From Weeksellaceae bacterium TAE3-ERU29 (lineage in GTDB: Bacteria > Bacteroidota > Bacteroidia > Flavobacteriales > Weeksellaceae), in NCBI GenBank assembly GCA_019218445.1, contig JAHUUM010000006.1, positions 50,167 to 114,166 of the forward strand: a stretch of 64,000 bases of DNA, read 5' to 3'. Shown piece by piece: positions 16,946 through 25,932 of this stretch. A program made the translations under genes and the position numbers. The notes below the pieces were generated by a model. The model made no database searches. It was not told the DNA's origin and saw nothing but the letters and a program-made list of their open reading frames with translations. Each line of letters begins with the position of its first letter. Within the stretch, counting starts at the first letter, position 1.

Positions 16946-18253
16946 TCAAATATCTTCTTCTAAAAACTCTTTAACCACACTTTTACTATTTAAGAGGTTA
17001 TACTTAAATGGCTTTGTTGATTTATCTTCTTTTATTAAATTAAGTTTGACAAGTTCACTCAAATCCTTACTTGCCGTTTGCCTAACTATATCATATTTTT
17101 CGCTATAAAAATTAAGTGTTACAGTTTTCTTATCTTTAAAGTATAAATAACTTATTAAATCTGCTTGTCTTGTATTCAAACCTTTTTCTATCAAGTTATT
17201 AGAAATCAAACTCATTTGTTTTTGTTCTTCTAACTTTTTATCTCTGTAGTTTATCAGTTTTTCAAAAGCCACTCTTAGATTTTTTATAGAGTAATGAATA
17301 AAATAATTTAAATCATTCTCATCATATTCTGTTTTGAGAAAAGCCTTATCATATTGGGTTCGAGATTCTAAAATAACTCTCGAAATAGAAATATTACGGA
17401 TAAGTGCATATCCTTTTTTAATTAAATACCAATAAAACAAAGCTCTTGCAGTCCTTCCATTCCCATCTTTAAACGGGTGAATATAGGCAACCATAAAATG
17501 AATTACAGAGGCTTTTACAATTGGATGAATAAACTTATCTTCATTATTTATAAACCTACACAGCTCTTCCATTAAAGACTCCACCTCTTTCCAATCCGGT
17601 GGAATATGAGCTATTTCTCCGTCAATATGGTCTGTTACAAAAACATCTCCTTTTCTAAAATCACCCGAGTATTTTTCTGCCGAAGTATTCGCAGTCATTA
17701 TCTGGTGAAGCTCTATAATTATTTTAAAACTTATTTCAGAGTCTTTAAACTCATTGATATATTCAATCGCTCTAAGGTTATTAAATATCATTTGCTCCGA
17801 TTCATTCCTTGGGCTACGATTACTTTTCAACATTTCCCGAGCAACTTCTGTAGTAGTCGCTGCTCCCTCCACCTGTGAAGATGCAACTGCCTCTTCTAAT
17901 AAAGAGTTTTTAAAAAAAGCCATACCATTAGTTATTCCCATTGGATTTTTCTTCAAGTTATCTATCAACTTTAAATCAAAATCATGCAAACTTTCCAAGA
18001 AATGTTCAGATGTAAAATAATTAAACTTATAATTCCCAAACTGAATACTCTCGTACTGACTTTTTCTATAAGTTTTTAGCAATATCCAATTTTCTATTGT
18101 AGAACTAAAGGGAGTGTCTTTTCTGTACTTTAAATCGCCCCAATAGTAATAACGCTCATCTGCTCTATCAATAAAATCAGAAAACTCTCCCTCCCAAATT
18201 CTTTGTAGATATTCTAAGTTTATTTTAATTAAAGGTGGCTTTTCTAATTTCAT
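16946..18253 (-). CDS. Fic family protein with winged-helix tail
   Basis: A 435-residue Fic protein. The catalytic loop is HPFKDGNGRT (259-268), with His and the phosphate-binding DGNGR intact, so it should transfer AMP (or another NMP) to a Ser, Thr or Tyr. An N-terminal inhibitory-helix motif S-S-Q-V-E-G (125-130, consensus (S/T)xxxE(G/N)) marks an autoinhibited class II enzyme. The C-terminal part (about 355-425) looks like a winged helix (RQTASKDLSELVKLNLI), suggesting DNA binding. I start at ATG 18253; an in-frame TTG exists at 18289. A perfect 11-bp inverted repeat lies just upstream. Confidence 0.88.
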   Translation of the reverse strand: MKLEKPPLIKINLEYLQRIWEGEFSDFIDRADERYYYWGDLKYRKDTPFSSTIENWILLKTYRKSQYESIQFGNYKFNYFTSEHFLESLHDFDLKLIDNLKKNPMGITNGMAFFKNSLLEEAVASSQVEGAATTTEVAREMLKSNRSPRNESEQMIFNNLRAIEYINEFKDSEISFKIIIELHQIMTANTSAEKYSGDFRKGDVFVTDHIDGEIAHIPPDWKEVESLMEELCRFINNEDKFIHPIVKASVIHFMVAYIHPFKDGNGRTARALFYWYLIKKGYALIRNISISRVILESRTQYDKAFLKTEYDENDLNYFIHYSIKNLRVAFEKLINYRDKKLEEQKQMSLISNNLIEKGLNTRQADLISYLYFKDKKTVTLNFYSEKYDIVRQTASKDLSELVKLNLIKEDKSTKPFKYNLLNSKSVVKEFLEEDI

Positions 18254-18256
18254 TGC

Positions 18257-18294
18257 AAACATTGTTAAATCACATACCAAAAGTAACAATGTTT
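18257..18294. promoter_or_regulatory. Perfect inverted repeat at the Fic gene start, candidate operator
   Basis: AAACATTGTTA (18257-18267) and TAACAATGTTT (18284-18294) are perfect 11-bp reverse complements with 16 bp between. They begin 4 bp upstream of the Fic ATG. The centre-to-centre spacing of 27 bp is between two and three helical turns. Since the Fic protein itself appears to carry a winged helix, autoregulation is a natural idea but is only inferred. Confidence 0.55.
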
Positions 18295-18331
18295 AACAAC
18301 ATGTGCAAATCATAGAATAATTAATATGACT

Positions 18332-19045
18332 TTATCCAAATAAAACCTTTATAACCTCTAAAGACTTTGGCTCTCTAAATCCCGGTAAATGCAATTGATA
18401 ATACTTCAATAAAATATTTAATAACTCTTTTCTCTGTGATTGATTAAATATATTTAAAGAAACCTCATCAAAGTTCGCATCAATTAATTTTTTCCATAAA
18501 ACAGTTTCTTGTTCAGACAATGAAAATGAAGATTTTTGGGTATCGGAAAAATCTCCTTCTTCTAAATCGAAAATGGACAAATCTTGTTTTTCTGTATTCG
18601 GGAAAAAGCCCAAGAATGAAGTCAGATTCAATAATAAAACTAAATGAAAATCGGCAAAGTTTTCTTTTTTATCATTAAAAAGATTTACTTGCTTTAAAAT
18701 AAAATCATACAAAAAAGGATTGGGTTCGTCTTGTTTTAAAATAGAATACAAAACTTCGGTAAGCATTTGTAAAATAATAGATTTCACAGGGTTTGAATGA
18801 GCATTAGAAAAAGCATTGAGTGTCTGTAAATTCTTTGCATACTTTAAATCACTTCTTTTATTTTCGGTAAAAGAAAGCTCCATTTCTGTCATTGGGAAAA
18901 GCAATGCCCTATTTTTATTTTTACTTTTGTAAAATCCTTTAAATATAAAAGACTGCATTCCGAATTCTCGGGTATAAAAATGCATAATCAATCCCGAATC
19001 TCCGTATTTTAAATATCTTACGACAAATGCCTTTGTTTTTTCCAT
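18332..19045 (-). CDS. recO: DNA repair protein RecO
   Basis: A 237-residue protein with an N-terminal OB fold (KAFVVRYLKYGDSGLIMHFYTREFG, first 30 residues, a typical RecO opening) and a helical C-terminal domain. The zinc-finger cysteines found in some RecO proteins are absent here, as in other Bacteroidetes as far as I recall. RecO helps RecR load RecA onto SSB-coated single-stranded DNA. It stands alone, 115 bp from the divergent U32 gene. The identification rests mostly on the N-terminal pattern and length. Confidence 0.88.
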   Translation of the reverse strand: MEKTKAFVVRYLKYGDSGLIMHFYTREFGMQSFIFKGFYKSKNKNRALLFPMTEMELSFTENKRSDLKYAKNLQTLNAFSNAHSNPVKSIILQMLTEVLYSILKQDEPNPFLYDFILKQVNLFNDKKENFADFHLVLLLNLTSFLGFFPNTEKQDLSIFDLEEGDFSDTQKSSFSLSEQETVLWKKLIDANFDEVSLNIFNQSQRKELLNILLKYYQLHLPGFREPKSLEVIKVLFG

Positions 19046-19126
19046 TTTGGTTTTTAATATTTTAGAAAAATCTTCATAATAAAGTCATAAATAAAACGTG
19101 AAAAATATCATATAAATAAATTTATG

Positions 19127-19134
19127 TAACTTTG
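19127..19134 (+). promoter_or_regulatory. Candidate -7 box for the trhP-ferredoxin run
   Basis: TAACTTTG, a full TAnnTTTG match, 26 bp before the ATG at 19161. Confidence 0.5.
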
Positions 19135-19160
19135 CAGACTTTGAAAAACTAAAATCAATC

Positions 19161-20408
19161 ATGACCAAAGATAATAAAATTGAATTAATGGCACCTGCGG
19201 GGAACTTTACTTCTTTGCAAGCGGCTTTAGATAATGGAGCAGACTCTGTATATTTCGGTGTAGAACAGCTGAATATGCGTGCACGTGCTTCTATCAATTT
19301 TACTTTAGATGATTTACCTGAAATTTCCAGAAGATGTAAAGAAAAAGGCGTAAGAACTTATTTAACGCTAAATACAATTATCTACGACCACGATCTATCT
19401 ATCATTAAAACATTGATAAACAAAGCTGTAGAAAGTGAAATTACTGCGGTAATTGCAATGGACCAAGCGGTAATTGCATACGCCAGACAAGTGGGAATGG
19501 AGGTACATATTTCTACTCAAATAAATGTCACAAACATAGAAACTCTTAAGTTTTATGCCATGTTTGCAGATACAATTGTACTTTCTCGTGAGTTGAGTTT
19601 AAGACAAGTTAAAAAAATTACCGAACAAATTGCACGAGAAAATATTTGTGGTCCTTCAGGAAATTTAGTGGAAATCGAAATTTTTGGACATGGAGCTTTG
19701 TGTATGGCAGTTTCAGGGAAATGTTATTTAAGTTTACATTCTCATAACTCATCAGCAAATCGTGGAGCTTGTAAACAAAATTGCAGAAAAAAATATACCG
19801 TAATCGACCAAGAAAGTGGTTTCGAAATCGAACTGGATAACGAATACATGATGTCGCCAAAAGATTTATGTACGCTCGAGTTTTTAGACCAAATTGAAGA
19901 TGCCGGAATTAAAGTTTTAAAAATTGAAGGTAGAGGTCGAGCACCTGAATACGTGGCTCGTGTAATTAAAACTTATCGAGAAGCAATCGACAGTCTTTAT
20001 GACGGAACGTTTTCCAAAGAAAAAGTAAAAGACTGGATGAGTGCTTTGGAAACGGTTTATAATCGAGGTTTTTGGTCGGGTTATTATTTAGGTCAGAAAC
20101 TGGGCGAATGGTCAGACCACCCCGGCTCAAACGCTACACAAAAGAAAGTTTACATCGGGAAAGGACAACATTTTTACACCAAAGCAAATATTGCTGAGTT
20201 TAAAGTGGAAGCTTATGGCTTAAATCAAGGGGATAAAATCTTAATTCAAGGGCCTTCAACGGGTTCTCAGGAAATGATTTTAGAAAACTTTATGGTTGAT
20301 GACAAACAAGCCGAAAAAGCAGTAAAAGGCGACGTGGTTACATTTCCTGTCGGGTTTAGAATCAGATTGTCTGACAAATTATATAAAGTAGTAGAAAACA
20401 AGGTCTAA
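19161..20408 (+). CDS. trhP: U32 family protein, tRNA hydroxylation protein TrhP-like
   Basis: A 415-residue protein annotated in genomes as peptidase U32. It has APAGNFTSLQAALDNGADSVYFG (about 11-33), MEVHISTQINVTN (about 113-125), a Cys cluster (GKCYLSLHSHNSS then GACKQNCRKKY, about 188-213) and the DLCTLEFLDQIEDAGIKVLKIEGR stretch. TrhP-type members are needed for 5-hydroxyuridine at position 34 of tRNAs and use an Fe-S cluster held by these cysteines. The stop overlaps the ferredoxin start (TAATG), which supports a redox role. Confidence 0.85.
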   Translation: MTKDNKIELMAPAGNFTSLQAALDNGADSVYFGVEQLNMRARASINFTLDDLPEISRRCKEKGVRTYLTLNTIIYDHDLSIIKTLINKAVESEITAVIAMDQAVIAYARQVGMEVHISTQINVTNIETLKFYAMFADTIVLSRELSLRQVKKITEQIARENICGPSGNLVEIEIFGHGALCMAVSGKCYLSLHSHNSSANRGACKQNCRKKYTVIDQESGFEIELDNEYMMSPKDLCTLEFLDQIEDAGIKVLKIEGRGRAPEYVARVIKTYREAIDSLYDGTFSKEKVKDWMSALETVYNRGFWSGYYLGQKLGEWSDHPGSNATQKKVYIGKGQHFYTKANIAEFKVEAYGLNQGDKILIQGPSTGSQEMILENFMVDDKQAEKAVKGDVVTFPVGFRIRLSDKLYKVVENKV

Positions 20409-20638
20409 TGGTTATTATTACACTACAAAGAAATAAATGTATCGGGTGTAATTACTGTGCAGAATTTGCTCCGGACTATTTTAGAATGTCTAAAAAAGAC
20501 GGAAAATCTGTATTACTTAAATCTCAGGACAAAAAAGGATTCCATACTAGAAAAGAGCAAAACATGGAGGCGTTAGAGCCGTGTGAAAAAGCATCTGAGG
20601 CTTGTCCTGTTCATATCATTGATGTTAAGGTTACTTAA
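20408..20638 (+). CDS. Small ferredoxin, [4Fe-4S] type
   Basis: A 76-residue protein with C-I-G-C-N-Y-C (Cys11, 14 and 17) and a later CEKASEACPVHII segment (Cys59 and Cys66 before Pro). That gives the four ligands for one [4Fe-4S] cluster plus one extra cysteine. It would carry single electrons in the cytosol. The ATG overlaps the trhP stop by one base, so it should be translated in step with the U32 protein. That makes it the likely electron donor, which is inference from context. Confidence 0.88.
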   Translation: MVIITLQRNKCIGCNYCAEFAPDYFRMSKKDGKSVLLKSQDKKGFHTRKEQNMEALEPCEKASEACPVHIIDVKVT

Positions 20639-20644
20639 TTTGTT

Positions 20645-21208
20645 ATGGAAAAATCAGAATTAAGAAAAATCTATAAGGCTAAAAGAAAAGAGTTTTCTAC
20701 AACTCAAATAAATGAGTTTAGCTCACTAATTCTGAAGCAATTAATCCATTCTGATTTACTAAAAGATACTCAAAATATTCATGTATTTATTTCTTCTTCG
20801 GCTTTAAAAGAAGTAAATACCCAGCCTATTATTGAATATTTATGGGCAAACAATAAAACTACATTTGTCCCGAAAGTTATCGGTAATGAATTAATTACTT
20901 GTCTTTACAACAAAGAAACTATTTTACAAAAAAGTAATTGGGGAATTTTAGAGCCTGAAAATCCTGAAATTACTTCTGAATCTAAAATTGATTTAGTGAT
21001 TACGCCTTTACTCACTTGCGACATCAACGGAAACCGAGTAGGCTACGGTGGGGGTTTTTATGATAAATTATTTTCTAAATGTTCTAATGACATAAAAAAA
21101 GTAGGCATCAATTTTTTTGAGCCTACCTCCTATTCTTTTCCTTTATTTAAAACTGATTCTCCTTTGGATTTTTTAATTACTCCAAGTAAGGTTTTTGAGT
21201 TTAATTAA
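20645..21208 (+). CDS. 5-formyltetrahydrofolate cyclo-ligase
   Basis: A 187-residue enzyme that returns 5-formyl-THF to 5,10-methenyl-THF using ATP. The N-terminal K-S-E-L-R-K-I-Y-K-A-K-R segment and the C-terminal nucleotide-binding motif NGNRVGYGGGFYDKLF (about 131-146) are diagnostic. Length is usual for the family. It starts 6 bp after the ferredoxin stop, so it is probably the third gene of that run. Its last bases overlap the convergent bioA by 4 bp. Confidence 0.93.
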   Translation: MEKSELRKIYKAKRKEFSTTQINEFSSLILKQLIHSDLLKDTQNIHVFISSSALKEVNTQPIIEYLWANNKTTFVPKVIGNELITCLYNKETILQKSNWGILEPENPEITSESKIDLVITPLLTCDINGNRVGYGGGFYDKLFSKCSNDIKKVGINFFEPTSYSFPLFKTDSPLDFLITPSKVFEFN

Positions 21209-22503
21209 GATACAAATTTATTAATCGTTTTTCTAAATACTTTGTATACTTTATTTAGTTGTTTATTGGTGATACAATAAGGAGGTAAAATATACAAAAC
21301 GTTTCCTACGGGGCGAGCGATTATTCTATTTTTCATAAAATAATCATATACTTTATTTCTAAGGTCTCCGTAATAATCTTTATCGTTTACATTTAATTCA
21401 AAACGCAACATCACACCCAAAACCTCTACATTTTTCACTTTAGGGTTATCTTTTAATTCTAATGCAAACGTAAGATTATGCTGATAAATTCGCTCTAAGT
21501 TATCTTCTGTTTGTTTGCTTAAGGTTAAATTTATACTGGCAAGTGCCGCTGCACAACCTGCAGGATTCGCCATGAATGTATGCCCGTGAAAAAGGGCTTT
21601 ATTTACCTCATCTGACAAGAAGGCATCATATACTTTCTGCGTAGTTGTAGTTGCAGAAAGTGGGATAAAACCACCCGTTAAAGCCTTAGAAAGACAGATA
21701 ATATCAGGTTTTTCTTCTAAATAATCACAGGCAAAAAGTTTCCCTGTTCGGCAAAAACCTGTCATTACCTCATCGGCAATAGTTAAGACTTCACTCTCTC
21801 TACAAATTGCCATTAATCGGTCTAAATATTTAGGCTTGTAAACTCGCATTCCGGCAGCTCCTTGCAAAATCGGCTCAAATATAAATGCTGCCGCTTTATT
21901 ATTTTTAATTATTTCTTTTAATTGATTTTCAACTTGCTCTATATTTTCATCGGTTGGAACAGGTATTCTATGATTTTTCAATAATAATCCTTTAAAAGAC
22001 TCTGTATACAATCCTATTCCCGAAGCTGCCATTGCTGCAAATGTATCCCCATGAAAAGCATCCTCAAACGAGATAATACAATCTTTCTTTTCTCCTTTAT
22101 TTATGTGGTATTGCAATGCCATTTTTATAGCAACTTCTACCGCTGTTGAGCCATTATCTGAATAAAATACCTTTTTTTGATTATGCGGTAAAATAGATAA
22201 TAACCGCTCTGAAAGCTCTATAGCTTTCGGGTGAGTAAAACCTCCGAATAAAACGTGTTCCAATGTTTTAAGCTGACGAGAAATGGCTTTTGATATGTAT
22301 TTATTGGCATGTCCATGCGGATTACACCACCAAGAACCAATGGCATCTATAAACTTTCGTCCATTTTCGTCCCAAAGAATTGCATCCCGACCTTTTGTTA
22401 TAACAATGGGTGGTTGCATCGTTTTATGCTGAACATACGGATGCCAATTATATGCTAAATCCTTTTGTTGTAATTCGCTTAAATTATCTTTTTTCGATGT
22501 CAT
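21205..22503 (-). CDS. bioA: Adenosylmethionine-8-amino-7-oxononanoate aminotransferase
   Basis: A class III PLP aminotransferase of 432 residues for the antepenultimate step of biotin synthesis. The opening WHPYVQHKTMQPPIV (about 20-34) and DENGRKFIDAIGSWWCN (about 46-62) are BioA-like. IADEVMTGFCRTGKLFACDY (about 240-259) and the PLP lysine in CLSKALTGG (about 269-277) complete the picture. No other bio genes are nearby. The 5' end overlaps a small membrane protein gene by 20 bp. Confidence 0.94.
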   Translation of the reverse strand: MTSKKDNLSELQQKDLAYNWHPYVQHKTMQPPIVITKGRDAILWDENGRKFIDAIGSWWCNPHGHANKYISKAISRQLKTLEHVLFGGFTHPKAIELSERLLSILPHNQKKVFYSDNGSTAVEVAIKMALQYHINKGEKKDCIISFEDAFHGDTFAAMAASGIGLYTESFKGLLLKNHRIPVPTDENIEQVENQLKEIIKNNKAAAFIFEPILQGAAGMRVYKPKYLDRLMAICRESEVLTIADEVMTGFCRTGKLFACDYLEEKPDIICLSKALTGGFIPLSATTTTQKVYDAFLSDEVNKALFHGHTFMANPAGCAAALASINLTLSKQTEDNLERIYQHNLTFALELKDNPKVKNVEVLGVMLRFELNVNDKDYYGDLRNKVYDYFMKNRIIARPVGNVLYILPPYCITNKQLNKVYKVFRKTINKFVS

Positions 22504-22762
22504 CTTTTCTTTGAATTAAATAAACAAATGTGCCTACACTCCCGAAAATAATAAAGGAAATTATCCAGAACATTTTTCTCGGATTATTGTTCTTTATTAC
22601 ATCTATTATACAGCTAACAGATGCTATTACCGAAAGTGAAATCCCTAACCATAATCTCCATCCGTAATAATCTATGCCGTGTTTAATGCTTATTATCTCG
22701 CCTATAAGCATTGCGATTGAGGCTACGGACATTATTACTAAAATCTTTTTGGATATTATCAT
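22484..22762 (-). CDS. Small three-helix membrane protein, unknown
   Basis: A 92-residue hydrophobic protein that I do not recognise. Three membrane helices are predicted by eye (about 7-24, 36-53 and 64-82), with a charged C-terminus QRKDDIEKR. It has a proper ATG and overlaps the start of bioA by 20 bp. The gene is credible because it fills the gap between thiL and bioA and has a clean topology. No function can be proposed. Confidence 0.6.
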   Translation of the reverse strand: MIISKKILVIMSVASIAMLIGEIISIKHGIDYYGWRLWLGISLSVIASVSCIIDVIKNNNPRKMFWIISFIIFGSVGTFVYLIQRKDDIEKR

Positions 22763-22793
22763 CTTAAATCATTAAGTGAAAAAGCACAGTGTA

Positions 22794-23867
22794 TTAATCT
22801 TCTTCTAATTGCTCTTTATAATTTTTAAAAGAATCCCAACCTTGAGAAGTTAAAGGCATTTTGGTTGAATTCCCTCTACCTATTAAATAATTTCCTTCGT
22901 CTAAACTATTTGCAAAACCTATCACTGTGAAATTTGGATTAGCTTTTATTTTATCATGCTCTTCTAACGGAATAGTAAATAGAAGCTCATAGTCTTCTCC
23001 TCCGTTTAATGCACCTATACTTGCATTTATTTCGAACTCCTCTCCTACATTTATTACTTGCTGGTCTAATGGAATTTTCTCTTCATAAATCGTGAAACCT
23101 ACTTTGCTTTGTTCTGAAAGATGCAATAATTCAGAAGCTAATCCGTCTGATATATCAATCATGGCATTTGGTTTTACTTCTAATTTTTTTAAAAGTTCCA
23201 CCATATCTACACGAGCCTCCGGCTTTAACTGCCTGCCAATAATATAATCATACGGTGTTAAGTCCGGTTGAATTTGCGGATTTACTTTCCATACTTGATT
23301 TTCTCTTTCTAAAATCTGCAATCCAAAATATGCTCCTCCTAAATCTCCGGTCACTACAACTAAATCCTTTTCCTTTACCCCATTTCTATAAACTAAATCT
23401 TCTTCTTTCGCCTCGCCTATTGCTGTTACACTTATAACTAATCCACTGCGAGATGAAGTTGTATCTCCACCCACTAAATCAACTTTATATTTTTTACAAG
23501 CAATCAGCATTCCGGCATAAAGTTCATCAATTGCCTCAACCGGGAATCTGTCTGAAACAGCAATAGAAACTGTTACTTGGGTAGGTGTAGCATTCATCGC
23601 ACAAATATCGCTCACATTTGTAGCTATTGCTTTATACCCCAAGTGTTTTAAAGGCACATACGCCAAATTAAAATGAATGCCTTCAGTAAGCATATCAGTG
23701 GAAATCACCGTTTTTTTATCTTTAAAATCTAAAACTGCGGCATCATCTCCTATTCCTTTTAGTGTTGATTTATTATTAATTTCTACTGATTTCTTTATTC
23801 TGTCTATTAATCCAAATTCGCCTATTTCGCTTAGTGGTGTATTGGGTAAACTTTTATCTTCAAACAT
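22794..23867 (-). CDS. thiL: Thiamine-monophosphate kinase
   Basis: A 357-residue ATP-dependent kinase producing thiamine diphosphate. Seen are GIGDDAAVLDF (about 38-48), STDMLTEGIHF (about 57-67), AIATNVSDICAMNATP (about 79-94, with metal-binding Asp), VVGGDTTSSRSG-like sequence (about 137-146) and MIDISDGLASELLHL (about 236-250). The C-terminus has GGEDYELLFTIP, characteristic of ThiL. The ATG overlaps the histidine kinase stop (TAATG), so the two are coupled. The TPP it makes would be the ligand of the riboswitch at 39272. Confidence 0.96.
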   Translation of the reverse strand: MFEDKSLPNTPLSEIGEFGLIDRIKKSVEINNKSTLKGIGDDAAVLDFKDKKTVISTDMLTEGIHFNLAYVPLKHLGYKAIATNVSDICAMNATPTQVTVSIAVSDRFPVEAIDELYAGMLIACKKYKVDLVGGDTTSSRSGLVISVTAIGEAKEEDLVYRNGVKEKDLVVVTGDLGGAYFGLQILERENQVWKVNPQIQPDLTPYDYIIGRQLKPEARVDMVELLKKLEVKPNAMIDISDGLASELLHLSEQSKVGFTIYEEKIPLDQQVINVGEEFEINASIGALNGGEDYELLFTIPLEEHDKIKANPNFTVIGFANSLDEGNYLIGRGNSTKMPLTSQGWDSFKNYKEQLEED

Positions 23868-25339
23868 TAGTTTTTATTTTTATCATTTAAGGGTAAACTT
23901 ATAATAAAGGATGCTCCTTCTGTTGAATTATTTCGGAATCTTATAGTTCCGTCGTATTCTTCTATAATTTTTTTCACCATTGCCAAACCAAACCCTGAAC
24001 CGGAGCTTTTGGTAGTAAATTTAGGCTCAAATAACCGGTCTATATGCTCATCGGAAATACCAACACCGTTATCTACCACAATTATACTTACAAATCCGTT
24101 ATTTACATCTAATTTCACTTCTATTTCCGGCGTTCTACCCATCGGTACTGCTTGTAATGCGTTTTTAACTAAATTAGTAATCACTCGCACTAAATAATGT
24201 GGGTCAAAATTTATATATAACGGACCTTCAACTTTTGGGTTATAATGAACAAATTTCTCATCGAATACTTCTAAGGCAACCTCTAAATCTTCTACAATAT
24301 CTATAATTTCATCTTTCCTTACCGGCATTTTTGTAAAATCACTAAAAGCCTCTGCAATTCCCGAAATGGTATCTATTTGCTTTAATAAGCCTTTGGAAAG
24401 TTCGTCCACTTTTTCTTTTATATTTGGATTTTGAGGGTCAAATTTTCTATTAAAATTTTGTATTTGTAACCTCATAGGAGTTAAAGGGTTTTTCAGCTCG
24501 TGTGCTACTTGTCTTGCCGCCTCCCTCCAGGTTTCTTCTCTTTCTATTTTTAATAATTGCTCAGATTGTTCATTTAATTTCAAAGCCATTTCGTTGTAGG
24601 AATCTACTAATACTTTCACCTCATCTTTACTACTGTAATTAATGGGTTTATTATGCCGAACAACATGTGTAGAACTCAATCTTTCCGCCACTTCTTTTAA
24701 TCGCCCTATTACCGAATTTGATAATTGCCAAGAAATAATTGCTCCTATAAATATCACGATAAATACAACTATAAAAAATCGTTCTAATAATATTAAAAAT
24801 TCTTGCTTTTGGAAAGAATCATCGTGCATATAAGGTAAACTTATAATTGCAATTGGTCTTTGATTTAGATTGTAAATAAAACTGAAAGTACTTATATATG
24901 TTTCATTATCCTGAACTTTTCTAAGCTCTACTCTATCATCTGTTGTTGATAAAATTCTTAATACTTGAGCAGGAATTTTTTTGCGTTCTTCAGCTATTTT
25001 TGCCTCGGATGTCAACAGCAAATTCCCTTTTAAATCATATATATTTATATGGATATCATTAATATCGGAGAATTCAAATATTTTTGGTTTTAAAACATCT
25101 TTAATATTATTTTCGTTTACCTCATCAGGAAAATCAGTAATTGCATAATCTATGGTTTCTACAATTGTTTTTTCTTTTCTGGATAAGCGATTTTCATGAA
25201 AGGTTTTTGCTGTTTGTTGAAAGTGTAAAAACATAAGAAAACCAAGCAGTCCCACCGTAAATAATATAATAATCATCAACGATATAAAAACCCTCAGTCT
25301 TAGCGATATTCTATCAAATAAAATTCCTTTTCTTATCAT
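23867..25339 (-). CDS. NtrY-like sensor histidine kinase
   Basis: A 490-residue membrane kinase. It has TM1 (about 17-38), an extracytoplasmic sensor segment, TM2 (about 185-206), a HAMP linker (about 207-258) and an H-box ARQVAHELKNPLTPMRLQ with phospho-acceptor His280. The ATP-binding N box is NLVKNALQAV and the G boxes are VDNGVGIS and GSGFGLAMVK. The H-box with NPLTPM is NtrY/WalK-like. No response regulator gene is adjacent, so its partner is elsewhere. The start overlaps the ribE stop (ATGA) and the end overlaps the thiL start. Confidence 0.93.
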   Translation of the reverse strand: MIRKGILFDRISLRLRVFISLMIIILFTVGLLGFLMFLHFQQTAKTFHENRLSRKEKTIVETIDYAITDFPDEVNENNIKDVLKPKIFEFSDINDIHINIYDLKGNLLLTSEAKIAEERKKIPAQVLRILSTTDDRVELRKVQDNETYISTFSFIYNLNQRPIAIISLPYMHDDSFQKQEFLILLERFFIVVFIVIFIGAIISWQLSNSVIGRLKEVAERLSSTHVVRHNKPINYSSKDEVKVLVDSYNEMALKLNEQSEQLLKIEREETWREAARQVAHELKNPLTPMRLQIQNFNRKFDPQNPNIKEKVDELSKGLLKQIDTISGIAEAFSDFTKMPVRKDEIIDIVEDLEVALEVFDEKFVHYNPKVEGPLYINFDPHYLVRVITNLVKNALQAVPMGRTPEIEVKLDVNNGFVSIIVVDNGVGISDEHIDRLFEPKFTTKSSGSGFGLAMVKKIIEEYDGTIRFRNNSTEGASFIISLPLNDKNKN

Positions 25340-25917
25340 TTAGCAATTAACTTCTGAACGTATTTCCCTAAAATATCAAACTCTAAATTAACTAAATCCC
25401 CAACCTTTAAAAAACTTAAATTTGTATTGTCCCATGTGTACGGAATAATCGCTACCGAAAACATTCCCGGCTCAGAATCCACTACCGTTAAGCTAATTCC
25501 GTTTACACAAATTGAGCCTTTTTCTACGGTCACAAATTCTTTTTGTTTATAATTAAAATATAATTTATAACTCCCGTTTTGATCTTCTATTTTAGTCAAT
25601 TCTCCTACTTGATCCACATGCCCCTGCACAAGATGTCCATCCAACCTATCAGAAAGTCTCATGCAACGCTCCAAGTTTACTTTATCACCAACTTTTAATG
25701 TTCCTAAATTTGTTCTTTGCAACGTTTCTTCTATCGCCGTAACGGAATAACTATCTTCATTTAGCTTAGTTACCGTTAAACAAGTTCCGTTATGAGCGAT
25801 GCTTTGGTCTATTTTTAATTCAGGTAAAAATTTTGACTTTAAATAAAAATGAGTATTCGCCTTTTCTTGCTCTATCGCAGTTACTTCTGCTATTTCCTCT
25901 ACAATTCCTGTAAACAT
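25336..25917 (-). CDS. ribE: Riboflavin synthase, alpha chain
   Basis: A 193-residue enzyme of two repeated lumazine-binding barrels: MFTGIVEEIAEV opens barrel one, and GHLVQGHVDQVGEL (about 95-108) opens barrel two. It converts 6,7-dimethyl-8-ribityllumazine to riboflavin. I use the ATG at 25917 because MFTGIVEE is the invariant family start; a TTG three codons earlier is unlikely. It overlaps the downstream histidine kinase by 4 bp (ATGA). Confidence 0.96.
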   Translation of the reverse strand: MFTGIVEEIAEVTAIEQEKANTHFYLKSKFLPELKIDQSIAHNGTCLTVTKLNEDSYSVTAIEETLQRTNLGTLKVGDKVNLERCMRLSDRLDGHLVQGHVDQVGELTKIEDQNGSYKLYFNYKQKEFVTVEKGSICVNGISLTVVDSEPGMFSVAIIPYTWDNTNLSFLKVGDLVNLEFDILGKYVQKLIAK

Positions 25918-25932
25918 GATTATCAAATATTT

